A stretch of 64,000 bases of DNA from Leptospira chreensis (GTDB taxonomy: Bacteria; Spirochaetota; Leptospiria; Leptospirales; Leptospiraceae): assembly GCF_016919165.1 (NCBI RefSeq), contig NZ_JAFFPS010000028.1, positions 9,284 through 73,283 on the forward strand, written 5' to 3'. Numbering within the stretch: the stretch's first letter is position 1; each line of letters begins with the position of its first letter. Shown here one piece after another: positions 1 through 8,601 of this stretch. The translations under genes were made by a program, and so were the position numbers. The notes under the pieces were generated by a model that ran no database searches, was not told the origin of the DNA, and saw only the letters and a list, made by a program, of their open reading frames with translations.

Positions 1-168
1 CCTATTAAACGAACACTGAGTATCGGTATCTCACATAGCAATGGAGAAATTGAAGATTTTGGCAAGCTGATTAAGTATGCGGACGATCGTTTATATTTAG
101 CAAAAAAGAAAGGTCGAAATAGAATACAATTTTTGAGTGGCGGTAAGACTGATTTATCAGGGACCTAA
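1..168 (+). CDS. C-terminal end of a GGDEF (diguanylate cyclase) protein, truncated by the window
   Basis: Frame 1 is open from the first base to a TAA at 166-168 and gives the last 55 residues of a protein. Residues 5-11 (TLSIGIS) and 27-42 (ADDRLYLAKKKGRNRI) match the terminal beta strand and final helix of GGDEF domains, where an A-D-x-x-L-Y-x-A-K-x-x-G-R-N sequence is almost universal. The catalytic GG(D/E)EF loop lies upstream of the window, so activity cannot be judged and any sensor domain is unknown. By family this would make cyclic di-GMP. The next gene is on the other strand. Confidence 0.85.
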   Translation, partial: PIKRTLSIGISHSNGEIEDFGKLIKYADDRLYLAKKKGRNRIQFLSGGKTDLSGT

Positions 169-273
169 TCGATGCAATACGCTTCATATTAGAGAATAAT
201 AGACAACTCCGATTCTTTCAGAAAAAATTCTTTATCTGATTCAAAATTCGCTTCAATTTCCAATGCGATTAAA

Positions 274-1041
274 TTAAAGGATACTAAATTGATTCAAGTC
301 ATTCGAAACCAAACTTCTCATTATATCTTTAGAAATTGGATCAGATGGAATCATGTAGAAAATTCTTACCGAACGCGTATTTACTTCCAAAGGATGTCCA
401 ATGACTGCCTGTATAATCTCAAAGGTTAATAATCCGTTGTATTCTAATTGAATTGTGAAATTTCCATGTTCACTTTTATCCAATCCATTTAATTTAAGAA
501 AATGTGGCTTAGCCTCTTCAGAACCTAAATAGTTCTCCAACGAACGACGAGTTATCAATCTTTCTGCCAGATTATCAAAATTTAAAATATATGGCCCAAA
601 TCCTTCCTCTCCTAATAAAAGTTCGTCTACGGATAAACTTTCTGCTTTTGATTCTTTGCCTTGCAGAGCAGAAAGTAGAAAATTCAGTGCCGGATTTGAA
701 AGATTAATCTTACCATTCGAGCTTACAACAAAGGTAGGCGAGGCAAAGTATTCATCCATTTGCGAAGTCAAAATTGTTAACAAACTCTCAGATTCTTCCT
801 GATTTACCAAAGGAAAATCCATTGAAAAACCCGCCTTGAGAAAAAGTAAACTTCTATAAAGACTCTGAATATCTAGTGCATTCGTTAATTTTCTAACAAC
901 GTCGCGACCAGGAATTGACCTTCCTGATTCCAGAAAACTTAAATGTTTACTTGAAATACCTGCTTCCAATGCCAAATCCAATTGACTTTTTTTCTTAGCT
1001 TTCCGTAACATTCGCAACAATTTACCAAACGAATTCGTCAT
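274..1041 (-). CDS. XRE-family transcriptional regulator with MmyB-like ligand-binding domain
   Basis: A 255-residue protein starting at an ATG. Residues 5-58 form a Cro/CI-type helix-turn-helix (LLRMLRKAKKKSQLDLALEA, then SSKHLSFLESGRS), with the usual spacing between the two recognition helices. The rest (about 90-250) resembles the PAS-like MmyB ligand-binding domain found behind XRE helices in many bacterial regulators, including the FVVSSNGKINLSNPAL stretch. Such proteins usually act as repressors of nearby genes, with an unknown small ligand. No adjacent operator was identified. It is a candidate reader of the AATTACC-type palindromes found upstream of three genes just downstream in the window, but nothing direct shows this. 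Confidence 0.8.
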   Translation of the reverse strand: MTNSFGKLLRMLRKAKKKSQLDLALEAGISSKHLSFLESGRSIPGRDVVRKLTNALDIQSLYRSLLFLKAGFSMDFPLVNQEESESLLTILTSQMDEYFASPTFVVSSNGKINLSNPALNFLLSALQGKESKAESLSVDELLLGEEGFGPYILNFDNLAERLITRRSLENYLGSEEAKPHFLKLNGLDKSEHGNFTIQLEYNGLLTFEIIQAVIGHPLEVNTRSVRIFYMIPSDPISKDIMRSLVSNDLNQFSIL

Positions 1042-1863
1042 TTAATTCAAGCTCCTATAAATTTTTTTGTGAGTTTAGCGTGCATTCGTCTCACCAAACT
1101 CAAGAAGTTCCTTTTCACAAGACTGTGGAAATACAATTGGATTCTTTCTGAACTTTATATGTATGAGAATTTCTAAAAACATATAGATCCATTTCAAAAT
1201 CTTACATGGTATAATTTCCATTAGAAGAATGAAAAAATGTTTGGAAGAAAATGAAATCCCAGGAGATGAAAACAAAACCTTCATCAATTTAGGATTAATT
1301 TGTCTAGACATAGCTTTGAGTTTCATAATGACCAAGAATAAAAATCTATGTATATTCTACATTGCTCGCGGAGTAAAATCGTCTGGATCTATAAATGTAT
1401 ACGAAAAAAAATGACTGAGTTTATAAACGAGATTCTTTTCTTCGAGATTTCTATGTCGTTTTCCTGTGAAACAAACTAATGCATGATTAATAGAGGATTT
1501 CGATTCGACTTCGAAAGAAATCGTTTGAATGGTTTGTATTGGATTTTCGAGAAGTAGTGACTCTAAAGTGGTACTAATCCGGCCCACTCTTTTAGCATAA
1601 GATCTTAGCAGTTATGAAGTCAATGTTGTTCCAAGGACTTGAGAACCTAGGAAATTCGTAAATGTTTTTCCAATAACAAGTCTTCAATCCGAAGAGGGAT
1701 TTCGAAATTTGCGAGACAATCCCCAATACCGGAAAAAACTAACATCAATTTGCAAATTGATGTTAGTTTTTTATTTCATCACTCTAATTCAAACGATCCA
1801 AGCTACAGCATAATGAAGATAATCTAAAATAAACTGATAAAACACACGAAAATTTTCAATGAC
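1042..1863. other. 822-bp region without a supported gene
   Basis: Three short overlapping open frames occur here (1075-1335 minus, 1229-1414 plus, 1357-1587 minus). None shows a recognisable domain, a good ribosome binding site or a plausible start, and two use GTG or TTG starts. The minus frame at 1357-1587 has the most protein-like composition and could be a decayed gene remnant. The only clear structure is the palindrome at 1733-1772. Confidence 0.5.
1733..1772. terminator. Perfect 40-bp palindrome, bidirectional intrinsic terminator
   Basis: Two exactly complementary 20-nt arms meet with no spacer. The left arm begins with A6 and contains CTAACATCAATTTG. The right arm ends in AGTTTTTT. 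Transcribed from either strand it gives a stable AU-rich hairpin followed by a U run. It lies 92 bp beyond the stop codon of the cupin gene (minus strand) and would end that transcript. On the plus strand there is no convincing gene for it to serve. Confidence 0.75.
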
Positions 1864-2574
1864 CTAGATTTCCTCAGACAAACTAACTTTTTTTCGCCAC
1901 TTTTTTGAGATTTCTGGTTTCCAACTCTGGTGACCCAATAAGCGAGCTGTTGGTGCTACAATAAAAGATAATACTTTTTGGACTGGAATCGGAGGCGAAG
2001 CAAGATAGGTATCCTCATAAAAGTCTGTAACCAGCATTGCCTGCAAAAAAAATTCTAAGTTCGTACGCGGTTCTTTCTTCTCCGTGAGAAACCCATGAAA
2101 TTGAGTGATAAATAAGGCCCATTTAGCAGGTCGATCTACGCTAACATTTCCAACGAATTCTATATTTTCTCTATTGAATGGTTGGTGTGGCACTCCTTTA
2201 GGTACAGTGATCGATTGACCTGGACCTACTTTATGTTCAACGCCTTCCATCACCAAAGTTAATTCACCTTTGACTACCTTAAAAGTCTCGTTATATTGAG
2301 GATGAATATGTGGTTCTGGAACTGCACCGCCTGGGTCCAAATGCATTTCGACTTCGGCATAAGCGCCGTTCGTTTCTTTATCGGTTTTTAGAACAACGAA
2401 ACTTTCTTTGGCAAATGGATTCAGCATCGTGTCACCGATAATTGGATAAACATCTGCTGGAATGGTTGGCTCTGGAAATACAAAACGGTGCAATATGTTC
2501 CCCATTAGAACATATATTATAACTATTGTTATCCCAATATATACGGTTTTCTTCAGTTTCAAAATTAGCTCCAT
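1864..2574 (-). CDS. Membrane-anchored cupin-domain protein
   Basis: A 236-residue protein with one N-terminal hydrophobic segment (residues about 8-32), probably a membrane anchor that places the rest outside the cytoplasm. Residues about 65-145 carry both cupin motifs. Motif 1 includes HIHPQYNETFKVVKGE, with the two His and Glu of the metal site; motif 2 is GPGQSITVPKGVPHQPFN, with the final metal-binding His. A mononuclear metal is therefore expected, but the cupin fold covers enzymes, isomerases and sensors, and the substrate cannot be read from sequence. The remaining C-terminal ~90 residues are unassigned. The gene is alone, ends in the terminator at 1733-1772 and has an AATTACC-type palindrome about 70 bp upstream of the start. 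Confidence 0.8.
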   Translation of the reverse strand: MELILKLKKTVYIGITIVIIYVLMGNILHRFVFPEPTIPADVYPIIGDTMLNPFAKESFVVLKTDKETNGAYAEVEMHLDPGGAVPEPHIHPQYNETFKVVKGELTLVMEGVEHKVGPGQSITVPKGVPHQPFNRENIEFVGNVSVDRPAKWALFITQFHGFLTEKKEPRTNLEFFLQAMLVTDFYEDTYLASPPIPVQKVLSFIVAPTARLLGHQSWKPEISKKWRKKVSLSEEI

Positions 2575-2645
2575 GATTTATATCGTCTCCATTGACTGGA
2601 GCGAAGTTGATTAAGAAAATGATAACGAACTTACATTCTTAAAGC

Positions 2646-2663
2646 AATTACCAGAAGGTAATT
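2646..2663. promoter_or_regulatory. Operator-like palindrome AATTACC-N4-GGTAATT, copy 1
   Basis: A perfect 7-bp inverted repeat (AATTACC agaa GGTAATT) lies 72 bp upstream of the cupin start, in the gap between divergent genes. Two related, less perfect copies sit at 2813-2831 and 4420-4441, each upstream of another gene. A T run follows on the plus strand, so an intrinsic terminator is an alternative reading, but no plus-strand gene ends here. Confidence 0.45.
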
Positions 2664-2812
2664 TTTTGGATATTACTTCGTTTTCGAGAAAAATGAAAAA
2701 AATTATTAAGGATCCAAAATACCTATTTACCTCTTTTGCAGTGACCAATCAGTCTCTAGTATAAAACTTTTATATAGCAGATATGTAATTTATAGCAATT
2801 TTTTCGTTTAGT

Positions 2813-2831
2813 ATTACTTAGGGGTAATTGC
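2813..2831. promoter_or_regulatory. Operator-like palindrome, copy 2
   Basis: ATTAC-N6-GTAAT followed by TGC. Read on the minus strand it shows GCAATTACC, as in the other two copies. It is 50 bp upstream of the ATG of the small lipoprotein, where a repressor or activator site would be expected. The right half-site is well conserved and the left is degenerate. Confidence 0.35.
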
Positions 2832-2880
2832 GTTGCTTCTTGATATAGTCTATCCTTAAAGTAAGTTGGTCAGAATTTTG

Positions 2881-3078
2881 ATGAAGGCTTTCACGGAAGG
2901 ATTAATTTTCGCAATATCCGTTTTTATTTTATTTTTATTCGAATGTGGTGGAGGTGTAAGCTCAGATTCGACTGCTATACTTTTACTTGGAATTGAAATG
3001 TCTAATGGAACAAGTTCAAGTAAGTCTGGTGATTTTATTAGTTCGCCGAGCTCTCCACTGGAAGAACAAAGTCCCTAG
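2881..3078 (+). CDS. Very small predicted lipoprotein
   Basis: A 65-residue product if translation starts at the ATG at 2881. An upstream TTG at 2866 would add five residues but makes a poorer signal peptide. The sequence has one Lys near the N-terminus, a hydrophobic core (GLIFAISVFILFLF) and a Cys at about residue 22, which fits a lenient spirochaete lipobox. After the Cys come a Gly/Ser-rich stretch, the hydrophobic patch TAILLLGIE, then Ser/Pro-rich sequence. Other lipoproteins in this window have a similar hydrophobic patch after a polar post-Cys linker. Function is unknown. It may be a degraded relic of a larger lipoprotein. Confidence 0.45.
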   Translation: MKAFTEGLIFAISVFILFLFECGGGVSSDSTAILLLGIEMSNGTSSSKSGDFISSPSSPLEEQSP

Positions 3079-3164
3079 CAACGGAATCGATAGTTGCATT
3101 CACGACTGCCCATAAAATCTGGTAGAGGCCGCAGATAGGTAACTTTTAGGCGTTCAGGCTTACT

Positions 3165-3542
3165 TCATTTGATTCTCCAAGGTGGGTTTAGCCTGTTATT
3201 TCCTGCATGGTATAAAATCAGTTGATTGTTATCGGGATCTTTCAACCTCGCTTCACGCCAAAGCCAACTTTTGTCATTAGGCATTTCTTCGAATACAAAC
3301 CCTTTGCTTGATAATCGCTCTACTACTTCGTCAAGTTCTTCACATTCGAAATATATCCAAATGCCGTCACCTATTGGAAGTTGCTCAACTTGGTGAATTG
3401 AAAAAGTGGAATTGCCATCTTTACACTCAAATCGTCCGTAATGTGGAATAGAATTCACTATTAAATTCAATCCTAATGTCTGATAAAATTGGATAGCCTT
3501 TGTAAGCTCCAATGACGGTATTGTTATTTGATTTAAATTCAT
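3165..3542 (-). CDS. VOC-superfamily (glyoxalase/bleomycin-resistance-like) protein
   Basis: A 125-residue protein, the usual length of a single VOC domain made of two beta-alpha-beta-beta-beta modules. Module 1 begins MNLNQITIPSLELTKAIQFYQ; module 2 ends in the characteristic EARLKDPDNNQLILYHAGNN, containing the Glu-x-x-x-x-D-P-D-x-N-x-x-x-L signature. The first metal ligand position, often His, appears to be Gln here, so a classical glyoxalase I site is doubtful. The ATG at 3542, preceded by AGGA about 10 nt upstream, was preferred over the TTG one codon earlier. Substrate unknown; isolated gene. Confidence 0.8.
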   Translation of the reverse strand: MNLNQITIPSLELTKAIQFYQTLGLNLIVNSIPHYGRFECKDGNSTFSIHQVEQLPIGDGIWIYFECEELDEVVERLSSKGFVFEEMPNDKSWLWREARLKDPDNNQLILYHAGNNRLNPPWRIK

Positions 3543-3842
3543 CAATAGTTCATCCTATTTTGTAAAAATGTTTTTGTTCCAATTTCGGAATTCATTATGA
3601 ACCTAGTAAGGTTTTTTCCGACACCAAGTCTCCATATCGACAACGTTAGCTCCATCCTCGTGTCACATTGCACTTTATGGGAAAAGGCTCATTAAATGCC
3701 CTTAGATTCAATCTACTCCAACAAAGATAAGGAAATGATTTACGCATATGCAGTGAAGGCCTTGAAGCAATCGATGATGGTGTGTTCAATGAGCTGATAC
3801 TCTAGATTAAGCTTATTTGGAATTCTTAACATAAAGATTTGT
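3543..3842. other. 300-bp gap with no recognised feature
   Basis: No open frame with coding character, no RNA-like fold and no repeat shared with the rest of the window was found. It holds the 5' flank of the VOC gene and the 3' flank of the four-helix membrane protein. Confidence 0.4.
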
Positions 3843-4307
3843 CTATTGCTTTTGTGAACTATTAAAATTAACCAACAATTTGAAAACTACAGCTACTTGA
3901 GCTGTTTCTAAGAAAACTCGTCCCCAGTTTGTATCAGATATCTTCTGCATTAATACAATATTTTTACCAGCTGATAGTTGTTCATTCCATGGAGCTTGCA
4001 ACAAGATCGTCGAAAGAAAATCTAAAATAAGTAGGCTAAAAGAGACCATCAATAAATTTCGCAATTCTTTTGATAGTGCTTTTGTCAATAAAAATGCATT
4101 TAAACTAATGATCACTAAAAACGGTATTACACTTATCGGCCAAATAGCAGCTTCTAATAATTTATGGTAAATTATGAATTCTTCTTCACCAACTAGAAAT
4201 CGCGAAGGATAAACTAAAAAATAATCCATCATGGCGGTGCCATAACTATAGAAAGATAAGGAACAGAAAATGAGAAAAATATAGCGAACTTCTTTAGATA
4301 AATTCAT
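3843..4307 (-). CDS. Small integral membrane protein, DUF1772/anthrone-oxygenase-like
   Basis: A 154-residue protein with four predicted transmembrane helices (about residues 9-30, 48-72, 84-104 and 130-148). The fold and the W-N-x-Q-L-S-A-G-K-N-I-x-L-M...N-W-x-R segment between helices 3 and 4 recall the DUF1772 family of small membrane proteins, but this is a by-eye match. The ATG at 4307 is preferred to the GTG at 4316 because AGGTG sits 6 nt before it. An AATTACC-type palindrome lies about 110 bp upstream. Function unknown. Confidence 0.6.
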   Translation of the reverse strand: MNLSKEVRYIFLIFCSLSFYSYGTAMMDYFLVYPSRFLVGEEEFIIYHKLLEAAIWPISVIPFLVIISLNAFLLTKALSKELRNLLMVSFSLLILDFLSTILLQAPWNEQLSAGKNIVLMQKISDTNWGRVFLETAQVAVVFKLLVNFNSSQKQ

Positions 4308-4689
4308 TGTAAACACCTTATGTTTCTAGGCCAATATTGATACAGTCGATAAACACATTAACCATAGATTAGATAGATCTCCTCTAAAATCTCGATCATA
4401 AACTACGCCAGAGCATAATGCAATTACCTCTAGGTAAAATTTATATTTTTTTGATCAAAATATAAAAATTATTTTAAAATCATATTCCAACTGATATTAA
4501 TTAAACGGCGTTTGTGCGATTCAAAATTTTATTTGCAAATGAACTAATCGTCATGCAATTGTTTGGTGGCATGAATCGTTACTCGACAAAACAAAGTTTA
4601 TATATTTTATTTTAGAAAACTTTCGCGAAATCCAGAAAACCTTGCCATACCGCGCATGGTTTTTTTGATATGTCAAGGTCTAAGTTCAA
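4308..4689. other. 382-bp divergent promoter region
   Basis: This gap separates the minus-strand membrane protein from the plus-strand chemotaxis receptor. It is strongly AT-rich and holds the palindrome at 4420-4441. A further imperfect inverted repeat (CCAT-N7-ATGG followed by T7, near 4650-4672) lies just before the receptor gene. I could not pick out a convincing sigma-70 or sigma-28 promoter by eye. Confidence 0.4.
4420..4441. promoter_or_regulatory. Operator-like palindrome, copy 3
   Basis: GCAATTACC-N4-GGTAAAATT, with the same GCAATTACC half-site and the same 4-nt spacer as the copy at 2646. It is about 110 bp upstream of the four-helix membrane protein gene and 250 bp upstream of the chemotaxis receptor gene. 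Confidence 0.4.
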
Positions 4690-7230
4690 ATGAATTTGTA
4701 TAAGCGTTATAGACGTGCCTTTATTCTGGCATCGCAAGTGTTATCTCTCGGAGTTGTGGTTCCTATTGGGATCACCCTTGTTTTATTTTATGTAGATTTA
4801 AATGTCACACAGATCAAAACTTTTCTGGCTAGTTCCATCATTGCGGCACTTACAAGTTTATTACTCCCAAGTTATATTTTTCGCAAAAAATTAAATTTTA
4901 TCAAAAACGGACTGATTGTTCTAGAAACCCAATCAGAAAAAAATCCAAAAACTTATACAGAAGTTTGGGATGCGATTGCAAAAATGCCTGTGATTGGAGC
5001 ACTTATTGGAGCCGCACAATGGATCATTGCTATACCCATCGTACTTGGCCCCATCCTTTATTTACCAGAGACTAGTAAGTCAGATGGATTTTATATCGTT
5101 TGCAGTTTATTACTTACAGCGATGCTCAATGTGATCATCTCTTATGTTTTTTTAGAGAAAGCTTCTCATATCGTATTGGACGATGACATATTCCAGTCGG
5201 AACTAAACGATCGTATCACTCCATACTATCGCAATTTAAAAACCACTGTCCCCATTCTGTTTTCCCTTGTGATATTGGTGTTTTCTCTATTCCTTTTGAT
5301 TTATTCCTTTAATGTGAATGCAAAATCATTGGAAAAGGCATTCTCAAATCAATTGTACAATTTTAACCAGAGTAATGAAGCTAGGATTAATGTCTATTTT
5401 GAAGCTGTAGAAAATAGGATAAAATATATATCTTCTCTCCCCTCCATCAAACAAGCATTAGAAACTAGAAATTATATACTAGCAGGGCCTGCTTTGGAAA
5501 AAGTATATGATGACAATCAATTCCTTTTAGACAATGCATTCATTGCATCCTTTGATGTAGGTACACCAATTGTTGCTTCCGGACTTCCTGATCATATGAG
5601 TGTTGGGTATAAGCTATCCTCCAATTCGGAAATATCAGAAAATATAATAGCATCCAAGGAAGGGAAAACTCATGTAGGAATTGCAATTAAATCACCTATC
5701 AGTGGTCAGGTAGTAGTTTTAGTCACTGCACCTGTCAAAAATAGAAATGGAACTGTGGTTGGATTGGTTGGGATGCCATTTTTAGTGGGAAAGGCAATGG
5801 AATCTTCTCTAAAAAATGTCAAAATTGGGTCTACTGGTTATTCCTATTTACTGGATCGTGAATCCACAGTTGTTTATCACCCAAATCAAAAGTATCTATT
5901 GATGAGTTTTAAAAATAGCGAATTTGAAGCGCGTGCACAGAATGCCGGTGAAACGGAATCTTTTCGTAACTTTTGGGAAGGTTCTACTTTTTTACTCCGT
6001 AGAAAAGTAAGTACAAAGTATGGGCTTCAGTTTTTTGCTACTTTTGATTTAGAAGAAATAGAAGTGGAAAGTTTGTCATCTTTACTGGGGTTAACGGTAA
6101 TTAGTTTTACCGGATCCTTCGTGATTGCACTTTCGATATATATTTTGTTTTCGGCAAGGTTCAGTCCTATGAAAACAATTGAAAGAATTCTGCAAAATGT
6201 TGAAGTTGGCGATTTAAGATCCAATGTAAAGTTAGAATCTTCCGATGAATTTGCCCGATTGTCACGAGGTCTCAACTCCACACTCAAACAAATCACTGAG
6301 GTTGTAGGTTCGAACCAGGTGATTTCTGAAGATTTAGCAACATCCGCCGAACAAATGTCAGGATCTCTCAATTTGTTGTCTTCCAATGCACAATCACAAG
6401 CCGCATCGGCAGAAGAAATTTCTGCTTCGATAGAAGAGATTTCTGCAGGCATACAAAATGTTGATGCCCAGGCAGAAGACCAAGTTCGAAAAGTGGATTT
6501 TTTAAAAGGAAAAATGACGGAACTCTCCAGTCTCAGTGAAGCGACAGGGAAACAAGTTAGGAAAGCTTCTCAAGATGTGAACCAAATCTCAGTAGAGGCA
6601 AAACTTGGCCAAACCGCACTCGATTCCATGAGAAATTCCATCAATAAAATTAGTAATAGCTCTGAAGAGATTGGAAGTGTGATTGAGATTATAAATAATA
6701 TATCTGAACAAATCAACTTGCTTGCGTTAAACGCCGCAATTGAAGCAGCAAGAGCTGGTGTGTATGGGCGTGGTTTTGCTGTTGTTGCCGATGAAGTTGG
6801 GAAACTCGCCGAAAAAACAGCAATTTCCATCAATGATATTGGGGACCTCATCCAAGCGAATGAAAAGGAAATTGAAAGTGGTCGAGAAACTATAGAAACA
6901 ACAATTTCTCTTATCCAAAGGATCATCCAAGGAATTAGTTCTTTTGATGATATGACCAATAACATCGAAAAAAGCACAAAGGAACAGCTCATCATCAACC
7001 AGAAGGTGGGGGAAGAGGTGGACAAGGTAAACCATATTAGCCTAGCAATACGGATGTCCATGGAAGAACAAAAAAATGCCATTAAGGAAGTGGGTCAGGC
7101 GATTTTCAGTATCAACGACCTCACACAAGGAACGGCTGCAGGCCTCGAAGAGATGACCGCCACTTCAAACGGGATAGCCAACTTAGCGGAGACTATAAAA
7201 AGAAAGATCAATTTTTTTAAAATTTCCTAA
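4690..7230 (+). CDS. Methyl-accepting chemotaxis protein with an unusual multi-helix N-terminus
   Basis: An 846-residue receptor. Four hydrophobic segments precede the sensor part (about residues 12-35, 42-62, 95-125 and 135-155). A fifth (about 187-212) leads into an extracytoplasmic dCache-like domain (about 213-460) containing GLVGMPFLVGKAM and GSTGYSYLLDRESTVVYHP. A sixth helix (about 463-490) is followed by HAMP and a long coiled coil. The highly conserved receptor tip is at about 668-710 (INLLALNAAIEAARAG, then YGRGFAVVADEVGKLAEKT). It should relay ligand binding to CheA/CheW and so control flagellar rotation. The usual Glu-His of the tip (AGEHGRGFA) is Val-Tyr here. It is transcribed alone; no che genes are nearby. 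The ligand is unknown. Confidence 0.9.
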   Translation: MNLYKRYRRAFILASQVLSLGVVVPIGITLVLFYVDLNVTQIKTFLASSIIAALTSLLLPSYIFRKKLNFIKNGLIVLETQSEKNPKTYTEVWDAIAKMPVIGALIGAAQWIIAIPIVLGPILYLPETSKSDGFYIVCSLLLTAMLNVIISYVFLEKASHIVLDDDIFQSELNDRITPYYRNLKTTVPILFSLVILVFSLFLLIYSFNVNAKSLEKAFSNQLYNFNQSNEARINVYFEAVENRIKYISSLPSIKQALETRNYILAGPALEKVYDDNQFLLDNAFIASFDVGTPIVASGLPDHMSVGYKLSSNSEISENIIASKEGKTHVGIAIKSPISGQVVVLVTAPVKNRNGTVVGLVGMPFLVGKAMESSLKNVKIGSTGYSYLLDRESTVVYHPNQKYLLMSFKNSEFEARAQNAGETESFRNFWEGSTFLLRRKVSTKYGLQFFATFDLEEIEVESLSSLLGLTVISFTGSFVIALSIYILFSARFSPMKTIERILQNVEVGDLRSNVKLESSDEFARLSRGLNSTLKQITEVVGSNQVISEDLATSAEQMSGSLNLLSSNAQSQAASAEEISASIEEISAGIQNVDAQAEDQVRKVDFLKGKMTELSSLSEATGKQVRKASQDVNQISVEAKLGQTALDSMRNSINKISNSSEEIGSVIEIINNISEQINLLALNAAIEAARAGVYGRGFAVVADEVGKLAEKTAISINDIGDLIQANEKEIESGRETIETTISLIQRIIQGISSFDDMTNNIEKSTKEQLIINQKVGEEVDKVNHISLAIRMSMEEQKNAIKEVGQAIFSINDLTQGTAAGLEEMTATSNGIANLAETIKRKINFFKIS

Positions 7231-7275
7231 AGCGCCATTCGTTTCTTGAATGATGATTCCAATTGGAAGAAAATA

Positions 7276-8601
7276 TTATATCGATAAATTCAGATTCTTT
7301 TGAATTTTTTTTTGTAAGGATGGAGTCACCTTTGCTTCCGCCGCATATTTTTTCCATTGGGAGACAGTCTCTTTGGTTTGTTCGATAATGGATTTGATTT
7401 GAGAATTTTTTAAGTCAGTTTTTTTTCCGAGCTCAATCAAATCTTCGATTGTGAATTTTTCTCGTTTCCCATTCACACTCATCTGGTGGCGACTTGTCCA
7501 TTGCCCATTGGGATTATAACTATAGGTCATATCAAAGGCTGGTGATAGTTTCCATTTCCCAGTCTGGTCCATAAGGAAGGCTATGTTTTTTGTATGATCA
7601 TCTTGATTGCGAGAAATCACATTAAATACAGTTCTTTTGAATTGTTGTTCCAGTGTGATTCTTGTATTCTCGGTGATCACTTTCCGAATCACCTCAAAGG
7701 TTTGTTCATAACTATAAGCACCCGCCATATTAAAATCATAATGAGCCATGGCACATAGTGATTGCATATGGAGTTTTTTGCCGCTAGCGTTCCGATCAAA
7801 ACGTTTGGTCATAAAATGGAATCTGCCATTTTCTTCGAGGAGTTTGGACTCCATCATATTTATCCCACAATCGAGTGCCATCCGGTAGTAAGCATATTCG
7901 ATATTACCAAATCCTTTTGGGTCACTTAACTCTTTATCTTTATTATTTTGAATCCCATCTAGTTTTAATATCCAATAGGAAAAATCTTCAGTAGTTTCTA
8001 CTTGTCCGGATCGAACCTCTCCTGTTTTTTCATTATAGGCAATAATACATTTTGCTCTGGCGCCACCTGCGGATGTACCGATAGTTAGTAGGCTTGTTAA
8101 AGATTCATTTAGTTTCTTTTGATTGGTGAGTTCGAGTTTCGACGAAAATTTTTTTCTATGGTTTAAAATTTCTGATGCCAATTGGACCATCTCTGCGATC
8201 TCAATCGGAACATTTTTGATTCTTAGTTTATAGGTTGCTGGTTTAAATTCCAAAGCCCCCATTCCACGTTCGCCAATATAACACAACCTTTCGACTGGAT
8301 TGAATGATTGGTTATCCCTTCCGATTGTAGATAACCAAACATCAATTAAAGCATTTCCAAATTTATCGGGAAGGGAATCCGCAAGCATTCCAGGAAGTCC
8401 CTTAAATGTTTCAACATTGAGATTACGAAAAGAATAAAGTGTGCGGTTTTTTGGCATCAGGAGTGGTGAGGGTTCTACTGGTGCATTCAAGAATTCATTA
8501 TCGTATTCAAAGGATGTAAATCCCCCTTCTTCATTCCAAGAAACATAACCAACAAGACTACCCCAGAGATATACCTTGGCTAAAGTTACAGGTTCACTCA
8601 T
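7276..8601 (-). CDS. hipA: HipA-family Ser/Thr kinase toxin
   Basis: A 441-residue protein, the typical HipA length. The N-terminal subdomain (about 1-110) includes the conserved GLPGMLADSLPDKFGNAL. The kinase part shows TSAGGARAK at 176-184 (equivalent to the P-loop/autophosphorylation Ser region), the catalytic loop RNQDDHTKN at 331-339 (Asp 334 or 335, Asn 339) and the metal-binding Asp 357 in SPAFDMTY. All key residues are present, so an active kinase is expected. Escherichia coli HipA phosphorylates glutamyl-tRNA synthetase and causes growth arrest; the target here is not known. The start overlaps the hipB stop by 8 nt (ATGAGTGA), implying translational coupling in one operon. Confidence 0.9.
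   Translation of the reverse strand: MSEPVTLAKVYLWGSLVGYVSWNEEGGFTSFEYDNEFLNAPVEPSPLLMPKNRTLYSFRNLNVETFKGLPGMLADSLPDKFGNALIDVWLSTIGRDNQSFNPVERLCYIGERGMGALEFKPATYKLRIKNVPIEIAEMVQLASEILNHRKKFSSKLELTNQKKLNESLTSLLTIGTSAGGARAKCIIAYNEKTGEVRSGQVETTEDFSYWILKLDGIQNNKDKELSDPKGFGNIEYAYYRMALDCGINMMESKLLEENGRFHFMTKRFDRNASGKKLHMQSLCAMAHYDFNMAGAYSYEQTFEVIRKVITENTRITLEQQFKRTVFNVISRNQDDHTKNIAFLMDQTGKWKLSPAFDMTYSYNPNGQWTSRHQMSVNGKREKFTIEDLIELGKKTDLKNSQIKSIIEQTKETVSQWKKYAAEAKVTPSLQKKIQKNLNLSI

Noticed and set aside
1075..1587. Three short open frames on both strands between the XRE and cupin genes
   Set aside because: They overlap each other, use weak starts, and show no domain or composition typical of the neighbouring genes. 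A decayed gene is possible but cannot be shown.
6027..7082. Long minus-strand frames inside the chemotaxis receptor gene
   Set aside because: Ser/Ile-rich shadows caused by codon bias of the real gene on the plus strand; no start signals.
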